A stretch of 64,000 nucleotides of DNA, from contig CP128836.1 of NCBI GenBank assembly GCA_030388825.1, positions 434,001 through 498,000 of the forward strand, given 5' to 3'. The first letter of the stretch is position 1; the number at the start of each line of letters is the position of its first letter. Both the position numbers and the translations under genes were made by a program. The notes beneath the pieces are model-generated. The model searched no databases. It was given only the letters and a program-made list of their open reading frames with translations, and was not told where the DNA came from. Of the stretch, positions 1 to 8,267 are shown piece after piece. The stretch comes from Rossellomorea sp. AcN35-11. GTDB lineage: Bacteria > Bacillota > Bacilli > Bacillales > Bacillaceae_B.

Positions 1-57
1 TTAATAGGAACAACCTATTTATATTTAAAAGAGACGAAATACACTAAAGACAAATAA
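1..57 (+). CDS. C-terminal end of a probable membrane transporter (partial)
   Basis: The first 18 codons are open and end in TAA at 55-57. The residues LIGTTYLYLKETK followed by a basic tail look like the last transmembrane helix and cytoplasmic tail of a major-facilitator-type transporter, but the piece is too short to assign. A strong terminator follows directly, so this is the end of a transcription unit. Confidence 0.45.
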   Translation, partial: LIGTTYLYLKETKYTKDK

Positions 58-61
58 AACT

Positions 62-102
62 AAAAGGGTCTTAGTTCCTACTGGAGAACTAAGACCCTTT
101 TT
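62..102 (+). terminator. Intrinsic terminator
   Basis: A 16-base arm AAAAGGGTCTTAGTTC and its complement GAACTAAGACCCTTTT flank a short loop, followed by a T run. It ends the transporter gene. Confidence 0.9.
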
Positions 103-209
103 AGGCCTAACAGATATCCATTCTTCTGGATTTTCGCTTTCCCTATCCAGAGACTACCCAGTGTGCTAATTTTATATTCTAGAAATTTATGATAAATGAG
201 GTAATAGAT

Positions 210-901
210 ATGGACATACACCACGAAATATTAATTAAACTAGGGATTGCTACACTTCTCTTGGAATGATCATTGGATTCGAGAGGGAGCTCAAAAGGAA
301 GCCTCTAGGGATTAAAACGACAATAATAATTTCCGTCGTTAGTTGTTTACTTACGATAGTTTCTATACAATCAGCCTACTCATTCCCTAAGAATGAAGAT
401 ATTAACATCACAATGGACCCTCTACGCTTAGCCGCTCAGATTGTCTCGGGTATTGGTTTCCTTGGAGCAGGAGTAATTTTAAGAAGAGGAAATGAAACTA
501 TTTTAGGACTTACAACAGCTGCTTTGATATGGGGTGCTGCAGGTCTAGGGATTGCAGTAGGTGCAGGTTTTTATATTGAAGCAACCGCAGGAGTAATACT
601 ACTTATCATTAGTATTGAAGTTATCCCTATGCTCATTAGACTATTAGGACCTAAAAGTTTAAAAGAAAAAGAACTGCTGGTCCAACTTATAGTTATCGAA
701 GCTGAAAAGATCGAGGAACTTATCCAATTAATTAAACAGAAAGAAGTCAACCTAAAACAAATACGAATCAATGATAAGAAACAAAATGAGCATCATGTAC
801 AGATGAAAATCACAGTACATAAAAAGCGAAGAATAACAGATGTTTATTATTTACTTAACGAGATCAAGTATGTAAGAGGCGTGGATATCGAAGGGCTATA
901 A
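210..901 (+). pseudogene. MgtC/SapB family membrane protein, frameshifted near its N-terminus
   Basis: MgtC-family proteins are inner-membrane proteins linked to magnesium homeostasis and, in pathogens, to survival under low magnesium. The family motif IIGFEREL...KPLGIKT, several hydrophobic helices, GIGFLGAGVI and a C-terminal ACT-like cytoplasmic region are all visible. The natural start is ATG 210 after GAGGTAATAG. That frame reads MDIHHEILIKLGIATLLL and then hits TGA at about 267. The rest of the protein continues in another frame from about 263. Adding one G in the TTGGAATG stretch would restore LLLGMIIGFERE. The gene is therefore either a one-base-deletion pseudogene or a consensus error. 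Confidence 0.8.
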
Positions 902-938
902 ATCTAAAAGCAACACAAAAACTCTTAATAAATAAAAA

Positions 939-988
939 AGCCCGCTTTCTGGTGTTATGTTACATACCAGGAGCGGGTTTCGTTTTTA
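939..988. terminator. Bidirectional terminator overlapping the hydrolase stop codon
   Basis: CCCGCTTTCTGGT pairs with ACCAGGAGCGGG (one bulge). A-rich sequence precedes it and T-rich sequence follows, so it can stop transcription from both sides. It covers the last codons of the minus-strand hydrolase gene and carries the first copy of the GGAGCGGGT 9-mer. Confidence 0.75.
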
Positions 989-1748
989 AAAAATTAAGTG
1001 TGATACTGTTGAATTTTTCAGGTTGGTCTATATTGCATACGTGACCGGAATCGTTTATTAATTCCAAAGTTAATTCTGTTTGCTTCTCTACTAGCTGCTT
1101 CACAGGAGTTACAAATAAGTGATCTTCGCTTCCCATCACGAACAGGGTAGGAATACCTTTTGTGTCTAACTGTAAATTCTTTAAATAGGGGTTGATAGAT
1201 CTGGTCAACCCAAACCATCGAATAAATTCTTTCTGACACATTCTCTTCGCTTGTTTAACAAAAGTGTACCTTGATTCAACATGCGTATTCTTCGGCATTA
1301 TGATCCAAGCAAACAGTTTGTATAGAAGCATATATGGGAGGATGAATTTAAAGGCATTTCCTATTGCAAGTAAAAATTTTGTTCGGAAATTCAACTGTAT
1401 GACAGCTCCCGCCAAAATCATTGAGGAAAGACGCTCAGGATGACGACCTGCGAGGGTCTGAACTACGATAGTTCCAAGAGAAATTCCAATAAAATGTGAG
1501 GATGAAATGTTAAGGTGATCCAATACATCAATCACTTCTTCAGAAACGTCAACGAAGGTATCTCCTTTTTTCCATACAGAGTTGGAGCTGCCGTGACCTC
1601 TTAAATCAATTAGGAGCACATTAAATTCCTTCTTAAACACCTTTATTTGTTTAAACCAAATGCTTGAACTTCCCCCGGCCCCATGTATGAATGTTACCCA
1701 AGGAGCAAATTCATCTTTGTAATAGGTTTTATAATGTAACATAGCCAT
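960..1748 (-). CDS. Alpha/beta hydrolase
   Basis: This 262-residue protein has the alpha/beta hydrolase layout. HGAGG (about residue 22) supplies the oxyanion region, followed by RGHG. The nucleophile elbow is GISLGT with Ser near residue 90, the catalytic Asp is in GSEDHLF near 209 and the His is in DSGHVCN near 236. These are the marks of a soluble esterase, lipase or C-C hydrolase; the substrate cannot be read from sequence. The gene stands alone on the minus strand, convergent with mgtC. The ATG in MLHYKTYY two codons downstream is an alternative start. Confidence 0.85.
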   Translation of the reverse strand: MAMLHYKTYYKDEFAPWVTFIHGAGGSSSIWFKQIKVFKKEFNVLLIDLRGHGSSNSVWKKGDTFVDVSEEVIDVLDHLNISSSHFIGISLGTIVVQTLAGRHPERLSSMILAGAVIQLNFRTKFLLAIGNAFKFILPYMLLYKLFAWIIMPKNTHVESRYTFVKQAKRMCQKEFIRWFGLTRSINPYLKNLQLDTKGIPTLFVMGSEDHLFVTPVKQLVEKQTELTLELINDSGHVCNIDQPEKFNSITLNFLKTKPAPGM

Positions 1749-1938
1749 TCTACCTCACAATCCATTGTGAAATGCAGTAAACCTGCGATTCTTGTATTCT
1801 ATTATATCTCAGAGTAAGGCCCCAATTCATTAATAGGCGATAGGAAAAAGAGAGTGTGGCGGGGGGAGAGAACAAAAACACACACAATACAAGAAAAGCA
1901 AAAAGTGAATAGGGTGTCTTAAACATACGATGAAACAC

Positions 1939-1967
1939 TTAACTCAAAAGGTATAAATTGCTATAAT
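1939..1967 (+). promoter_or_regulatory. Sigma-A type promoter for the nuclease lipoprotein
   Basis: TTAACT, a 17-base spacer, then TATAAT, about 35 bases upstream of the ATG at 2003. An AGAGGAG ribosome site lies between. Confidence 0.6.
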
Positions 1968-2002
1968 ACTATTATCATAAAAGCTTAGAGGAGCGAATTA
2001 AC

Positions 2003-2935
2003 ATGAAACAGAAAATGAACTATTTAACATTACTATTAACGATTTTCTTTATGGTTGGTTGTACAGCCGTAGAAGATACAACCAATTCAGAAAAAGAAAC
2101 AAACTCACAAGAAGTTACCACAGTAAATACAAGTGACGATAGGAAAGAAGATGCTACTGAGGATGTTGAAGAACCAGCATCAGAGGAAACACCAACAGAA
2201 ACAGATGATAATCAGTTCTCAGGGTACAAACTTATTGAAGTTGATGGTGGTGATCTGTCAGGACACCGTGAACCTAACGTCGTGGTTGACATTGGATATG
2301 GCGACCGTGAATATATGGCATTTACGAACGATTATGGACAATTAGTACGTGTTATTGCGGACGAAATCATCTTACAAGACGATAACAATGAACCCGTATT
2401 ATCTTCTGGCAGATATTACTCTGATGAAGCAAAGGTCCCTGGAGTTGAAAGTGATGTATTAGATGAAGGGCATGTTATAGCTGATTCTCTCGGAGGGGTA
2501 TCGAATGCATATAACATTACTCCTCAAGACAGCACACTTAACCGACACGGCGATCAAGCGTACATGGAGAAAAGTATCCGTAACGCAGGTGGAGCCACTA
2601 ATTTTGAGGCAATCATTACATATCCCAATACAGAAACCCAGATCCCTTCAAGTTATCAAATAACCTACACTTTAATGGGGAATGTAATCGTTGATACATT
2701 TGACAATGTAGATCCGGACGAAGTAAATGAATCACTTGGATTAACAGACAGCGAACATTCTGATTCAACGAATTCAAACACAAACCATGATATTTCTAGC
2801 GTTGATACCAACGGTAATGGAATGGTGACGATAAAAGAAGCAAAAGCAGCAGGTTTTACCATGCCCATAACTAGCGACCACTGGCTTTATAAATATATGA
2901 GAGATAATGATGGTGATGGGATGGTAGGAGAATAA
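2003..2935 (+). CDS. Secreted DNA/RNA non-specific endonuclease-like lipoprotein with C-terminal calcium-binding repeat
   Basis: This 310-residue protein has a lipoprotein signal peptide with lipobox MVGC (Cys about 20), so it should be anchored outside the membrane. An acidic low-complexity linker runs to about residue 72. The core (about 80-240) matches DNA-entry/NucA-type nucleases: DEGHVIADSLGG carries the catalytic His (about 157) and NITPQDSTLNRHG carries the metal-binding Asn. The usual DRGH appears here as DEGH. The tail (about 273-310) has two Asp-rich calcium loops, DTNGNGMVT and DNDGDGMVGE, of the excalibur/EF-hand type. Possible roles are extracellular nutrient scavenging, DNA uptake or antagonism. 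Confidence 0.8.
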   Translation: MKQKMNYLTLLLTIFFMVGCTAVEDTTNSEKETNSQEVTTVNTSDDRKEDATEDVEEPASEETPTETDDNQFSGYKLIEVDGGDLSGHREPNVVVDIGYGDREYMAFTNDYGQLVRVIADEIILQDDNNEPVLSSGRYYSDEAKVPGVESDVLDEGHVIADSLGGVSNAYNITPQDSTLNRHGDQAYMEKSIRNAGGATNFEAIITYPNTETQIPSSYQITYTLMGNVIVDTFDNVDPDEVNESLGLTDSEHSDSTNSNTNHDISSVDTNGNGMVTIKEAKAAGFTMPITSDHWLYKYMRDNDGDGMVGE

Positions 2936-2953
2936 ACCTCATCTATAATAACT

Positions 2954-2985
2954 AAAAGCTTGGGGGTTCCCCCCAAGCTTTTTTA
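2954..2985 (+). terminator. Intrinsic terminator
   Basis: AAAAGCTTGGGGG and CCCCAAGCTTTTTT form a near-perfect hairpin with a T run 20 bases after the nuclease stop codon. Confidence 0.9.
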
Positions 2986-3031
2986 GAACTTAATTTATTA
3001 TTACATTCTCAACTTTTTTCTCTATACAACA

Positions 3032-3415
3032 TCAGATACTGCCATTTTCCAGATATGAGGTGAATTTATCTACAGTTTGATTCCTTAGAGCATATACCCA
3101 TTTCTTGGTTTCACCCTCATACCCTCTGCATAAGTACTTCCAAGTATTGAAATCTTCATCCCTGGTTCGATCGAAAACCTTTATCCCCTTTTTCCTCATG
3201 AGAGCTTTAATTTCAGGCAACTCTTTCCGGCAGATTTCTAACACATTCTCCAACATCTTGACATATGCAATCTGCAATTTTAATCCTGACTTGGACAACG
3301 ATAATAAATCGATCTCCAGGATCTCAATCAAGGTAGTTAATAATATATATTCATCAATAATTTTTAGATCATCGTCTTGAGGAGTCACCTTTTTCACTGA
3401 AGGTTTACGTTCCAT
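3032..3415 (-). CDS. Hypothetical protein, 127 aa
   Basis: This is a predicted soluble, highly charged helical protein. It has a leucine-rich helix near residues 25-60 (DEYILLTTLIEILEIDLLSL) and a basic C-terminal half. I do not recognise a family. The start follows a weak ribosome site (AAGGGATTG on the minus strand). It stands alone and convergent with the nuclease lipoprotein gene. Confidence 0.6.
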   Translation of the reverse strand: MERKPSVKKVTPQDDDLKIIDEYILLTTLIEILEIDLLSLSKSGLKLQIAYVKMLENVLEICRKELPEIKALMRKKGIKVFDRTRDEDFNTWKYLCRGYEGETKKWVYALRNQTVDKFTSYLENGSI

Positions 3416-3519
3416 ATAATCAATCCCTTGTCACTTTAGGTTAATGCAATAATAACAGAAACTAATTTCCTAATAAATACATTAAGTTTGTTATAATTTA
3501 CTATATAAAAGAGGCTGAT

Positions 3520-3804
3520 ATTATCGAGGTCTTTGTTAAATCAACGATTAAGGCAGAAAAGCTCCCTGGAGGCAAGATTTTCAAATCCCCACCACTTTTA
3601 ACGTACACCCTTATTGAAGAGGATGGAGATACTCACGAATACAACTTATGGATGAACAAAGAAGGGGAAGGGTACATCCAGGACCTCCTTCTTCAAGAGA
3701 ATCACACAAATTCCCTTAATGACCAAGATGCCACGAAATTAAAAGATGTCCTTAGAGCGAGTCTAAGTGACGAATTCCAAGAAACAATTGAGTACGAAAA
3801 GTAA
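3520..3804 (+). CDS. Hypothetical protein, about 94 aa, with no canonical start codon
   Basis: An open frame encodes IIEVFVKSTIKAEKLPGGK and continues as a plausible small soluble protein ending ...SDEFQETIEYEK. A good ribosome site (AGAGG) lies 5 bases upstream, but the codon there is ATT (ATC is next) and no in-frame ATG, GTG or TTG exists nearby. A TATAAT box sits at about 3491-3496. Either a rare ATT/ATC start or a sequence error is needed. It is 18 bases upstream of the next gene, so the two are probably co-transcribed. Confidence 0.5.
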   Translation: MIEVFVKSTIKAEKLPGGKIFKSPPLLTYTLIEEDGDTHEYNLWMNKEGEGYIQDLLLQENHTNSLNDQDATKLKDVLRASLSDEFQETIEYEK

Positions 3805-3822
3805 GCTGAAGGAGGAGGTTAT

Positions 3823-4413
3823 ATGAAGAGAAACAATGGCCTTGTTGTTCCGATTGCGATCATATTCATAGCTATCTTATTTTTCATGTTGAATTCGAAT
3901 TTCGAATTGGGTAAGTATGGAAGTCTAGAGGAAGCCATCGCTAAAACTGTACCATATGACGTGAAGGATATCATTTATACAGATGTATACGAAGGGGTAA
4001 CCATTGTGCTGTACTCAGCTACGCCGGATCAAGAAGAAGTTCCACATTTAGATAGGGTTGAAGGGGTGGCTTTCTATACAGGTAACGACAAGGAAGGGTG
4101 GAGGAATATAGGTTCTCATGGTTGGTTTCACTACGAGAACAATAATATGACAGTGTACGACGACCGGCTAAGGCATCACGACAGCCAAGGAAAAACCATT
4201 TATGAATTTCATGTGGTTTTTGGAGAGATCAACAATCCAGATATCGTCAAAGTAGAGACTAAGGCGTTTTCCGAAGTAGAAGGAAGCGATTCTTTTACTC
4301 CAGCCAAGATCATCAACCACTCTACCGGCCGTTTCTACTTTAAAGTTGGGGAAGAAACGACCGTAAGAGGGCTTTCTGAAAATGGAGAGGTCATCGTCAG
4401 ACAAGGAGGTTAA
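3823..4413 (+). CDS. Membrane-anchored hypothetical protein, 196 aa
   Basis: One N-terminal transmembrane segment (about residues 8-25, VVPIAIIFIAILFFML) is followed by an extracellular, probably beta-rich domain. No catalytic motif is visible. The organisation and the pattern of an N-terminal anchor, a P/S-x-D/E-A-A segment and a domain describing a Y-rich sheet resemble the protein encoded at 62833-63327, so the two may be distant paralogues. A strong ribosome site (AAGGAGGAGG) supports the start. Confidence 0.7.
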   Translation: MKRNNGLVVPIAIIFIAILFFMLNSNFELGKYGSLEEAIAKTVPYDVKDIIYTDVYEGVTIVLYSATPDQEEVPHLDRVEGVAFYTGNDKEGWRNIGSHGWFHYENNNMTVYDDRLRHHDSQGKTIYEFHVVFGEINNPDIVKVETKAFSEVEGSDSFTPAKIINHSTGRFYFKVGEETTVRGLSENGEVIVRQGG

Positions 4414-4416
4414 TTA

Positions 4417-4614
4417 ATGAACAATTGGGTTTTAGTGTTTTTACTGAACATCATCGGGGGAGTGTGTTTGTTTAGTTTGTTAGATTTCCTGGTAGGTCTT
4501 ACTGGTGGAACAACTAGTCCTATCACTATGATTGGATTGTTCCTATTTATACAACTTTCTTTTGTGACGACAATACTATTCCAAGTTTTATATAAAATAA
4601 ACAAGAACAATTGA
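4417..4614 (+). CDS. Small membrane protein, 65 aa
   Basis: Two hydrophobic segments (about residues 2-25 and 32-57) predict a two-helix membrane protein with a basic C-terminal tail. It begins 3 bases after the stop of the anchored protein before it, with that gene's end (AAGGAGG) serving as ribosome site. They probably form one operon and may act together. Function unknown. Confidence 0.65.
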   Translation: MNNWVLVFLLNIIGGVCLFSLLDFLVGLTGGTTSPITMIGLFLFIQLSFVTTILFQVLYKINKNN

Positions 4615-4635
4615 GAATTATAAGAAACTTGTTAA

Positions 4636-4664
4636 TTGACCAACTAATACTATTGTGAAATAAT
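4636..4664 (+). promoter_or_regulatory. Sigma-A promoter for the gntP leader
   Basis: TTGACC, 17-base spacer, AATAAT. The same -35 sequence and spacer length are seen in front of the 7142 gene. It lies about 40 bases upstream of a leader terminator. Confidence 0.65.
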
Positions 4665-4702
4665 TGATGGCATACTTAAATACATGTATATACAAATGGG
4701 AG

Positions 4703-4755
4703 TACCGTTTCGATAATTTTGGCGAAAACCAATCTTAACGAAACGGTATTTTTTT
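4703..4755 (+). terminator. Leader terminator (candidate attenuator) upstream of the permease
   Basis: TACCGTTTCG pairs with CGAAACGGTA and is followed by seven T residues, yet it lies between the promoter and the AAGGAGG ribosome site of the permease. Transcription must pass it to express the gene, so it may be a regulated attenuator. Confidence 0.75.
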
Positions 4756-4773
4756 ATTTTAAGGAGGTTAAGT

Positions 4774-6057
4774 ATGCTTGAAATTATTGTGGGATTAGTA
4801 TTATTAATGATTTTAGCTTATTTTGGAATGTCCATTTTATGGATCGCGCCACTAAGTGCAGCTGTAGTTGCTTTGTTGAGCGGTATGGATGTTCTACCAA
4901 CCCTCACAGACACCTATATGGGTGGTTTTGTAGGGTTTACAAAGAGCTGGTTCCCAGTATTCTTATTAGGAGCTATCTTCGGTAAGTTAATGGAGGTCAC
5001 CGGTGCTGCGAAGTCAGTCGCTTCTAAAATTACACAGCTGATTGGAAAGAAGAGAGCGATATTAGGGGTATTAGTGGCTGGTGCAATACTAACTTACGGC
5101 GGAGTCAGCTTGTTCGTTGTAGTATTCGCGTTATACCCGATTGCATTATCACTCTTTAGAGAAGCCAATGTTTCTAGAAAGTTGTTAGTGCCAACATTTG
5201 TTCTAGCATTATTTACTTTTACAATGACTGCTGTACCAGGAACACCTCAAATTCAAAATTTGATTCCTATGGATTACTTCCATACAACTCCGACAGCCGC
5301 ACCTGTCATTGGTATAGTCACTGCATTAATTATGGCTGTAGGAGGTTACTTTTGGTTAAAACGTAGTGAAAAAAGATTAACTTCTAATGGTGAAGGGTTT
5401 ATAGAACCAGATAACTCAAAAAGTGAGGAAGACGAAGGAGAACAATTACCAAATTGGCTATTGTCTATCGTTCCATTAGTTACAGTGGTTGTGGTCCTAA
5501 ATGTCTTGGAGAAGGATGCGATTATAGCCTTATTAGCCGGTGTTATGGCTACGATGATTTTAGTACCTAAAAAGTACAAATCATTTATCAATGCCATTAA
5601 CGAAGGAGCAAAGGGATCAGTGATTGCCACCATTAACACGAGTGCTGCAGTCGGTTTTGGTGCAGTTGTAACAGCACTTCCTGCATTCCAGAGCGTGACA
5701 GATTCTTTGATTGGCATTTCAGACAACCCATTAATCTCAGAAGCCTTAACCATTCAGATACTAGCGATGATTACTGGTTCTGCATCAGGCGGAATGGGCA
5801 TTGGACTAGAAGCGTTAGGTAGCACTTACTACGATCTCGCTTTGACAACAGGTACTAGCCCTGAAGCTATGCACAGAATTTCTTCTGTGGCAGCCGGAGC
5901 ATCTATTTTACCTCATAACGGCGCATTGCTTACATTATTCGCAGTTACAGGTATGACTCACAAAGATAGCTACAAAGACGTTGCTGTAGTAGCCTTAATC
6001 ATTCCATTTATTGCGGTTGTAGCTGGGATTATTTTAGCTTCAATGGGAATTCTTTAG
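4774..6057 (+). CDS. GntP family permease, probable 3-hydroxybutyrate (or gluconate-like) transporter
   Basis: This 427-residue polytopic membrane protein of the GntP ion:organic-acid symporter family has about 11-12 hydrophobic segments, a GGVSLFVVVFALYPI motif and a TAVPGTPQIQNLIP signature, with a charged loop near residues 195-220. GntP carriers take up gluconate and other hydroxy acids. Because a 3-hydroxybutyrate dehydrogenase gene follows 40 bases downstream, the likely substrate is 3-hydroxybutyrate, as in the B. subtilis yxjC-yxjF pairing. It is preceded by a leader terminator, so expression may be attenuated. Confidence 0.85.
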   Translation: MLEIIVGLVLLMILAYFGMSILWIAPLSAAVVALLSGMDVLPTLTDTYMGGFVGFTKSWFPVFLLGAIFGKLMEVTGAAKSVASKITQLIGKKRAILGVLVAGAILTYGGVSLFVVVFALYPIALSLFREANVSRKLLVPTFVLALFTFTMTAVPGTPQIQNLIPMDYFHTTPTAAPVIGIVTALIMAVGGYFWLKRSEKRLTSNGEGFIEPDNSKSEEDEGEQLPNWLLSIVPLVTVVVVLNVLEKDAIIALLAGVMATMILVPKKYKSFINAINEGAKGSVIATINTSAAVGFGAVVTALPAFQSVTDSLIGISDNPLISEALTIQILAMITGSASGGMGIGLEALGSTYYDLALTTGTSPEAMHRISSVAAGASILPHNGALLTLFAVTGMTHKDSYKDVAVVALIIPFIAVVAGIILASMGIL

Positions 6058-6096
6058 TCGCTAACGCGATTAAATTAAATATATTTTAGGAGGAAT

Positions 6097-6879
6097 ATGA
6101 TTATGGTGGAAAATCAGGTAGTGGTAATCACGGGATCTGCAAGAGGTATTGGGTTTGAAGTAGGAAAGCGATTTGCCGAAAACGGTGCAAGAGTAGTCCT
6201 TTCAGACATTGACCAAGATTCCGTTCATAAATCTGCTCAGGAATTAGTAAGTGCAGGTTACGAAGCGATCGGTGTTAAAGCTGATGTAACAAAAGAAGAG
6301 GAAATCAAGTCTCTAATCGAGACTGCCGTAAAGAAATTTGGAAGGGTAGATACTCTGATCAATAACGCAGGTCTTCAACACGTATCACCAATTGAAGAGT
6401 TTCCTACAGAGAAGTTCGAGTTAATGATCAAGATTATGCTAACAGCTCCTTTCATTGCTACCAAGCATGTATTCCCGGTTATGAAAGAGCAAGGGTTTGG
6501 CCGTATAATAAATGTATCCTCGATAAACGGACTAATTGGCTTCGCAGGGAAATCAGCTTACAATAGTGCCAAACATGGAGTTATCGGCTTAACAAAAGTA
6601 TCAGCCTTAGAAGGGGCGGAACACGGCATCACAGTTAACGCCATTTGTCCTGGATATGTAGATACCCCACTTGTAAGAGGGCAGCTAAAAGATTTAGCAA
6701 AGACAAGAAATGTCGCACTTGACTCTGTTTTAGAGGAAGTAATCTATCCACTTGTTCCACAACGACGTTTACTGCAGGTGAGCGAAATTGCTGATTATGC
6801 TATCTTCCTTGCAAGCGACAAGGCAGCTGGTGTTACCGGACAAGCAGCCGTAATGGACGGCGGGTACACGGTACAGTAG
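6097..6879 (+). CDS. 3-hydroxybutyrate dehydrogenase (short-chain dehydrogenase/reductase)
   Basis: This 260-residue classical short-chain dehydrogenase has an N-terminal NAD-binding motif (TGSARGIG), NNAG, a catalytic Ser in NVSSING and a YNSAK motif (Tyr, Lys). HGITVNAICPGYVDTPLVRGQ and the C-terminal VTGQAAVMDGGYTVQ are typical of D-3-hydroxybutyrate dehydrogenases, which interconvert 3-hydroxybutyrate and acetoacetate with NAD. It forms a uptake-plus-oxidation pair with the GntP permease. The ATG at 6103 has better spacing from AGGAGG than the ATG at 6097 and is probably the true start. No CoA-transferase gene is present nearby. Confidence 0.88.
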   Translation: MIMVENQVVVITGSARGIGFEVGKRFAENGARVVLSDIDQDSVHKSAQELVSAGYEAIGVKADVTKEEEIKSLIETAVKKFGRVDTLINNAGLQHVSPIEEFPTEKFELMIKIMLTAPFIATKHVFPVMKEQGFGRIINVSSINGLIGFAGKSAYNSAKHGVIGLTKVSALEGAEHGITVNAICPGYVDTPLVRGQLKDLAKTRNVALDSVLEEVIYPLVPQRRLLQVSEIADYAIFLASDKAAGVTGQAAVMDGGYTVQ

Positions 6880-6880
6880 A

Positions 6881-6923
6881 AAAAACACCCACTCATGCTT
6901 AGAGCATTAGAGTGGGTGTTTTT
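6881..6923 (+). terminator. Intrinsic terminator
   Basis: AAAACACCCACTC pairs with GAGTGGGTGTTTT and a T run follows. It closes the permease/dehydrogenase operon. Confidence 0.9.
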
Positions 6924-6985
6924 TCTGTTAAACTAACTTCCCAAAGTACAAAGAAGAAAAAATCTAATATTTTTTTATTTAGTAG

Positions 6986-7014
6986 TTGACCAGAATGAAA
7001 CACCTATGTAATAA
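6986..7014 (+). promoter_or_regulatory. Sigma-A promoter for the 7142 gene leader
   Basis: TTGACC, 17-base spacer, TAATAAT: near-consensus and matching the promoter in front of the permease. It starts a leader of about 120 nt. Confidence 0.7.
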
Positions 7015-7059
7015 TAAAATTCTGTTGCTAACATCAATTAAATTAATTTATAGACGGAA

Positions 7060-7118
7060 GCACCGTTTTTCCAGAGTCGTGAAGCTATTTCACTTCTCTT
7101 GGGGAAGCGGTGTTTTTT
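7060..7118 (+). terminator. Leader terminator (candidate attenuator)
   Basis: CACCGTTTTTCC pairs with GGGGAAGCGGTG. An inner helix GTGAAG/CACTTC extends the stem, and six T residues follow. As with the permease, it lies between promoter and ribosome site (TTAGGAGG). Confidence 0.75.
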
Positions 7119-7141
7119 ATATTTTAGGAGGTTGATTTTAA

Positions 7142-7798
7142 ATGGGTAAAGCGAGAATGTCTATTCAAGAAGGACTAAATGAGATCAATACACTGGAAAG
7201 CAGAATTGATAAAGCTTTAAGCCGCAGAATGCAACTCGGAACTGTTGTTATTGGAGACAAAACGGTAAATGGATATAAAGATAACAACGAGTTCGAGAAA
7301 GCAGTAAAATCAACATATGACTCCGTGCGTGCATTAATCGAGCGTAGAACTTTGATCAAACGAGCAATCGTTAAGAAAAATGCAGAAGTCGAAGTGTCTA
7401 TCAATGGCCGGACAATGACTCTAGCAGAAGCGATTGATGAGAAAAATCAATTGATTCCTTTCAAAGAGTCCTTATTACTCGAGATGCAGAGGCAGTATAC
7501 TTCTCTCATGAAGGATCTAGGAGAGAAGCAAGAGTACTACAGGAACAAATTAGATAAGCACATTGAAACAGCCGTTGGTAAAGACAACAAAGATAAGGTT
7601 ACAGAAGATAATGCCATGTTGAAATTCTTCAAAGAACAAAATGAACCAGTCCTTATCGATCCAATTAACCTTAGAGAACAAATAGACTTATTAGAAGACT
7701 GGATCACAGAATTCAAAGAAAAGTACAACAACATTATGACTGCTGCGAATGTAACCAACGATATAGAATTCGAAGAACCAAGCAAAAAAGATGATTAA
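7142..7798 (+). CDS. Coiled-coil hypothetical protein, 218 aa (possibly DIP1984-like)
   Basis: This soluble protein is mostly alpha-helical with long charged helices, and has a central INGRTMTLAEAIDEKNQL motif near residues 89-108. That motif and the helical layout loosely resemble DIP1984/septicolysin-like proteins found in phages and plasmids, but assignment is tentative. It has its own promoter and a terminator-containing leader. Only 9 bases after its stop codon the helix of the structured RNA candidate begins, so the RNA may be the 3' part of the same transcript. Confidence 0.65.
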   Translation: MGKARMSIQEGLNEINTLESRIDKALSRRMQLGTVVIGDKTVNGYKDNNEFEKAVKSTYDSVRALIERRTLIKRAIVKKNAEVEVSINGRTMTLAEAIDEKNQLIPFKESLLLEMQRQYTSLMKDLGEKQEYYRNKLDKHIETAVGKDNKDKVTEDNAMLKFFKEQNEPVLIDPINLREQIDLLEDWITEFKEKYNNIMTAANVTNDIEFEEPSKKDD

Positions 7799-7807
7799 TA
7801 AATAACC

Positions 7808-8148
7808 TTGCCAACAAGCCGTAAACTAGAGCCTGAACACGCCAACTATAAGCGATATTATAGTACACTAATGGTATCCCATAAATATGATGGGTAAAAC
7901 TTACTTTATTAAGTAAAGAGTTGATAAGCTACATTTTAAGCTTATCCTTCGTTTACTAATACAGAGGATAATCCTACAGGATTCATAACTCATATTTAAT
8001 AATTTAAAGTTCATACCTTATAAGTCAACACTTACATGGATCAACACTTAATTATAAAGCTTAATAAATTGTTCAAACCCAGGTAATAGATTTATTCGGG
8101 AGGTTGTTCATCGTCCCTCTAGTTTTATCCCTGGCTGGCTTGTTGGCA
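7808..8148 (+). ncRNA. Candidate large structured RNA, about 340 nt
   Basis: The ends are complementary over a long interval. GCCAACAAGCC (7810-7820) pairs perfectly with GGCTTGTTGGC (8137-8147), and AAACTAGAG (7823-7831) pairs with CTCTAGTTT (8117-8125). Inside are several local hairpins: CTATAA/TTATAG near 7846-7863, CCCAT/ATGGG near 7878-7894, GATAAGCT/AGCTTATC nested in AGTAAA/TTTACT near 7912-7957, AATCCT/AGGATT near 7970-7983, and AATAAAT/ATTTATT near 8063-8096. No coding frame of any length is present. A strong terminator follows at 8153. It is not recognisable as RNase P RNA, tmRNA, 6S or SRP RNA. Strand is inferred from the terminator and the flanking gene. Confidence 0.65.
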
Positions 8149-8152
8149 TATA

Positions 8153-8197
8153 AATAACACCCATTTCTGTCTACGCAGAGATTGGGTGTTATTTTTT
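8153..8197 (+). terminator. Intrinsic terminator of the structured RNA
   Basis: AATAACACCCA pairs with TGGGTGTTATT, with an inner TCTG/CAGA helix and six T residues. Confidence 0.9.
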
Positions 8198-8267
8198 ATC
8201 CCAGAAGGAAAATCCAGTATAAACATCTAAGTAATGAACAGGACAAAAGTTTGGAAGGAGTTTTTAT

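Noticed and set aside
1750..1938. Minus-strand 62-codon frame
   Set aside because: No ribosome site, low-complexity, overlaps the promoter of the nuclease gene.
7808..8148. RNase P RNA, tmRNA or 6S RNA as identity of the structured RNA
   Set aside because: None of the conserved core sequences (for example GAGGAAAGTCC of RNase P or a tmRNA tag with CCA end) is present.
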